Positions 35,051 through 37,117 of a DNA stretch of 37,117 nucleotides are shown piece after piece. The translations under genes were made by a program, and so were the position numbers. How positions within the stretch are numbered: position 1 is the first letter of the stretch; every line of letters starts with the position of its first letter. Below the pieces are notes generated by a model. The model ran no database searches, had not been told where the DNA came from, and was given only the letters and a program-made list of their open reading frames with translations. Source of the stretch: Rubrivivax sp. (GTDB taxonomy: Bacteria; Pseudomonadota; Gammaproteobacteria; Burkholderiales; Burkholderiaceae_C); contig JAEUPD010000180.1 of assembly GCA_016788525.1 (NCBI GenBank), positions 1 through 37,117 of the forward strand, read 5' to 3'.

Positions 35051-37117
35051 ATCGGCCGATCCTCGCCGCGCGCCAGGCTGAAGTAGCGCGCGCCCACGTC
35101 GTCGGCCAGCGCCGCCGCCGCGGCCACCAGGCCGTCGCTCAGCGCGAGCAACCGGGCGGCCAGCGCCGCCTCGCCAAGGCCACGCAGGTCGTCGAGCGTG
35201 ATCCCCGCGCCTTCGGCCGGCAGCATCGACAGCAGCGGCTGCGCGCCGCCGGCGCCGGAGCCGGGCAACTTGCCCAGCTCGGTGCGCAGCCGCCTGAGCA
35301 CCCCGGCCACGCTGCGCGGGTTGGTGGAGTCCAGCACCAGCACCTCGGTCAGCGGCAGCAGGTCTTCGTGGTGCTGATATCGGGCACGAAAGGTGATGAG
35401 ACTGTCGCACAGCTCCAGCAGCAGCTCCACGCCGGCGGCGCGGCCCAGCGCCTGCGCTGCCAGGAAGCACCGCCACCGCGTGGCCACGCCCGACAGCCGC
35501 TCGACCAGCCGCCCCACGGTGAGCAGGCGCCAGCCATGGTCGCGCGTCATGCGGTCGCTCTGTGCGCCGGTGGCGGCCGCCAGGTGCGTGGCCAGCCGGT
35601 CCAGCGCGGCCAGCACCTGCGTGCGCGCGGGCAGCTGCGACGTGCCGCCTGGCACCTGCACGCCCTGGGAGAACGCCTCGCGCTGGTGGCCGATGAGCCC
35701 CCAGTGCTCGCTGGACAGGCGCTCGCGCAGCGCCATCGCCGCCTGTTCGATGGCGCGCAGATTGAACGCCACGCTGCAGGCACCGCCACCGGCGGAGTCG
35801 CCCACCGTCCCGAGCACCGCGCGTTCGAACAGGCCCGGCGCGCGGTCCAGGCCCGGCACACCCCATGGCACCAGGCCGCTGCTCACCGCCAGCTCGGTGA
35901 GCGCGCGCAGTTCGGCGTGGCCGGCATCGGCTTCGCTGTCGATCAGCGCCAGCGTCACGCGCGCCAGGCGCACCTGCTGCTCGGTGCGCTCGGTGTAGCG
36001 GCCCAGCCAGAACAGGTTCTCGCCGGTGCGGCTGGCCACCGGGCGCCGGCGGGCGACCAGGTCATCCACGCTCAGGCGGCTGGGCAGCATCGAGAAGCTG
36101 TCCACCGCGCCGTCGGTGAGCACCCAGGTGTCCATGCTGGCGCCGCCGCGCTGCATGGAGATGCTCTCGCCGCCGTGCCGGTCGTTGCGGCCGGCCACGC
36201 GCGTCATGCCGCCGGGCAGCACATGCCAGCGGCCGGCCGCATCGGCAATGGCGTAGACGCGCACCACGGCCGGGCGCAGCTGCACCGAAGGGGTCGTGCC
36301 GGCGCGCCAGGTCGGGGCGTGCGCCAGCAGCAGCCGCGCCTGCAGCGTGTAGGCGTCGGGGTCGGCCTCGATGGCCTGGGCGTCCGCCGGCAGCACGCGC
36401 GACGTGCGCACGCCGCTGGGAAACGTGCTCCTCGCCACCAGCTCGCCCAGGCGGCCGCGGGCATCGGCCCAGGCCGCGGCTTCACCACACCACCAGCTGG
36501 GCAGCGCCGGCAGCGCCAGCGTCTGCCCGAGCAGCCGCTGGCAGATGGCCGGCAGGAAGCCCTGCACAGCCGGCGTCTCCAGGAAGGCGCTGCCCAGCGC
36601 ATTGGCCACCACCACCGTGCCCGCGCGTGCCGCCTGCACGAGCCCGGGCACGCCCAGCGCCGAGTCGGGCCGCAGCTCCAGCGGGTCGCACCAGTCGTCG
36701 TCGACGCGGCGCAGCACGCCGTGCACGCGCTCCAGCCCTTCCACCGTCTTCAGGAACAGCTGTTCGCCACGCACCGTGAGGTCGCCGCCCTCCACCAGCG
36801 GCAGGCCCAGATAGCGCGCCAGGTACGCATGCTCGAAGTAGGTCTCGCTGTAGGGCCCGGGCGTCAGCAGCACGACGCGCGGCGTGTCGCCGGCCGGCAC
36901 CAGCGCGCTGGCGCGCCGCTCCACGCTGTCCAGCAGCGCGCGGTAGCTGGTGGCGATGTGCTGCACGCGCAGCTCGCGGAAGGCCTCGGGGAACTGGCGC
37001 GAGATGACCAGCCGGTTGTGCAGCACGTAGCCCAGGCCCGAGGGGCCCTGCGTGCGCTGCGCCAGCAGGCACCAGCGGCCCTGGGCGTCGCGCCCCAGGT
37101 CGAAGGCCACGATGTAC
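35047..37117 (-). CDS. Circularly permuted ATP-grasp / alpha-E fusion protein (5' partial)
   Basis: At least 689 residues are encoded in the window; the frame continues past the right edge, so the N-terminus is missing. The ATP-grasp part contains LLTPGPYSETYFEHAYLARY, VLRRVDDDWCDPLELR, VVVANALGSAFLE and, at its end, RGGASMDTWVLTDG. The alpha-E part begins at RTGENLFWLGRYTERTEQQV and runs to the C-terminus. It is thus the natural fusion of the two domains encoded separately further along the operon. Compared with the stand-alone ATP-grasp protein, some Lys/Gly positions differ (GELVARSTFPSGVRTSRVL replaces the VVKEVHGAGGYG block), so its nucleotide site may be degenerate. Confidence 0.92.
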   Translation of the reverse strand, partial: YIVAFDLGRDAQGRWCLLAQRTQGPSGLGYVLHNRLVISRQFPEAFRELRVQHIATSYRALLDSVERRASALVPAGDTPRVVLLTPGPYSETYFEHAYLARYLGLPLVEGGDLTVRGEQLFLKTVEGLERVHGVLRRVDDDWCDPLELRPDSALGVPGLVQAARAGTVVVANALGSAFLETPAVQGFLPAICQRLLGQTLALPALPSWWCGEAAAWADARGRLGELVARSTFPSGVRTSRVLPADAQAIEADPDAYTLQARLLLAHAPTWRAGTTPSVQLRPAVVRVYAIADAAGRWHVLPGGMTRVAGRNDRHGGESISMQRGGASMDTWVLTDGAVDSFSMLPSRLSVDDLVARRRPVASRTGENLFWLGRYTERTEQQVRLARVTLALIDSEADAGHAELRALTELAVSSGLVPWGVPGLDRAPGLFERAVLGTVGDSAGGGACSVAFNLRAIEQAAMALRERLSSEHWGLIGHQREAFSQGVQVPGGTSQLPARTQVLAALDRLATHLAAATGAQSDRMTRDHGWRLLTVGRLVERLSGVATRWRCFLAAQALGRAAGVELLLELCDSLITFRARYQHHEDLLPLTEVLVLDSTNPRSVAGVLRRLRTELGKLPGSGAGGAQPLLSMLPAEGAGITLDDLRGLGEAALAARLLALSDGLVAAAAALADDVGARYFSLARGEDRPI

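Overview
The window is very GC-rich, densely packed DNA with no mobile-element genes, tRNAs, rRNAs or CRISPR arrays that I can see. Gene content and style suggest the chromosome of a Burkholderiales betaproteobacterium, perhaps of the Rubrivivax/Leptothrix type: an edd-eda Entner-Doudoroff pair, a ZnuD-like TonB receptor, the MoxR-DUF58-TgpA set and the alpha-E/ATP-grasp/transglutaminase cluster. This placement is inference. Both ends cut through genes.

Layout. 1-3769: 3' part of a giant exported protein joining a copper-radical-oxidase-like module, Ig-like and PKD domains, a beta-propeller, a c-type haem peroxidase-like module and a C-terminal PA14 domain. 4152-5009: Tat-exported protein of unknown function. 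5029-8239: three-gene minus-strand operon (NADP oxidoreductase, monooxygenase-fold membrane protein, DJ-1/PfpI protein) divergent from a LysR regulator, with a palindromic operator candidate between them. 8127-9109: secreted lipase-family gene broken by a frameshift at a perfect palindrome. 9132-9405: 274-bp nested inverted-repeat element whose right end contains the eda stop codon. 9402-11961: eda and edd, with a HexR-like operator filling the spacer of the edd promoter. 12072-14807: ChaC, a MobA-like nucleotidyltransferase, a BamE-like secreted protein and pdxH.

14947-20127 (minus): histone-deacetylase-family enzyme, MscS channel, His-rich exported protein and ZnuD-like receptor. The last two probably work together in zinc or other metal uptake. 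20177-24274 (plus): MoxR ATPase, DUF58 and TgpA transglutaminase, with coupled starts. 24387-28663: three-TM protein, a 630-bp stretch without a convincing gene, a protein with a degenerate and a canonical receiver domain, an MltB-type transglycosylase and a glycine-zipper lipoprotein. 28958-29833: small PhoD-like phosphatase.

29839-37117 (minus, running off the window): a tight five-gene operon of ATP-grasp/alpha-E fusion, transglutaminase, stand-alone ATP-grasp, stand-alone alpha-E and an exported caspase-fold protease. The first four form a known but functionally unresolved cassette predicted to make or process peptide-like products. The translationally overlapping caspase-like gene at its end is the most system-like novelty here.

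Regulation. Several genes (edd most clearly) have a -10-like hexamer 6-8 nt before the start codon and no ribosome binding site, which suggests leaderless transcripts.
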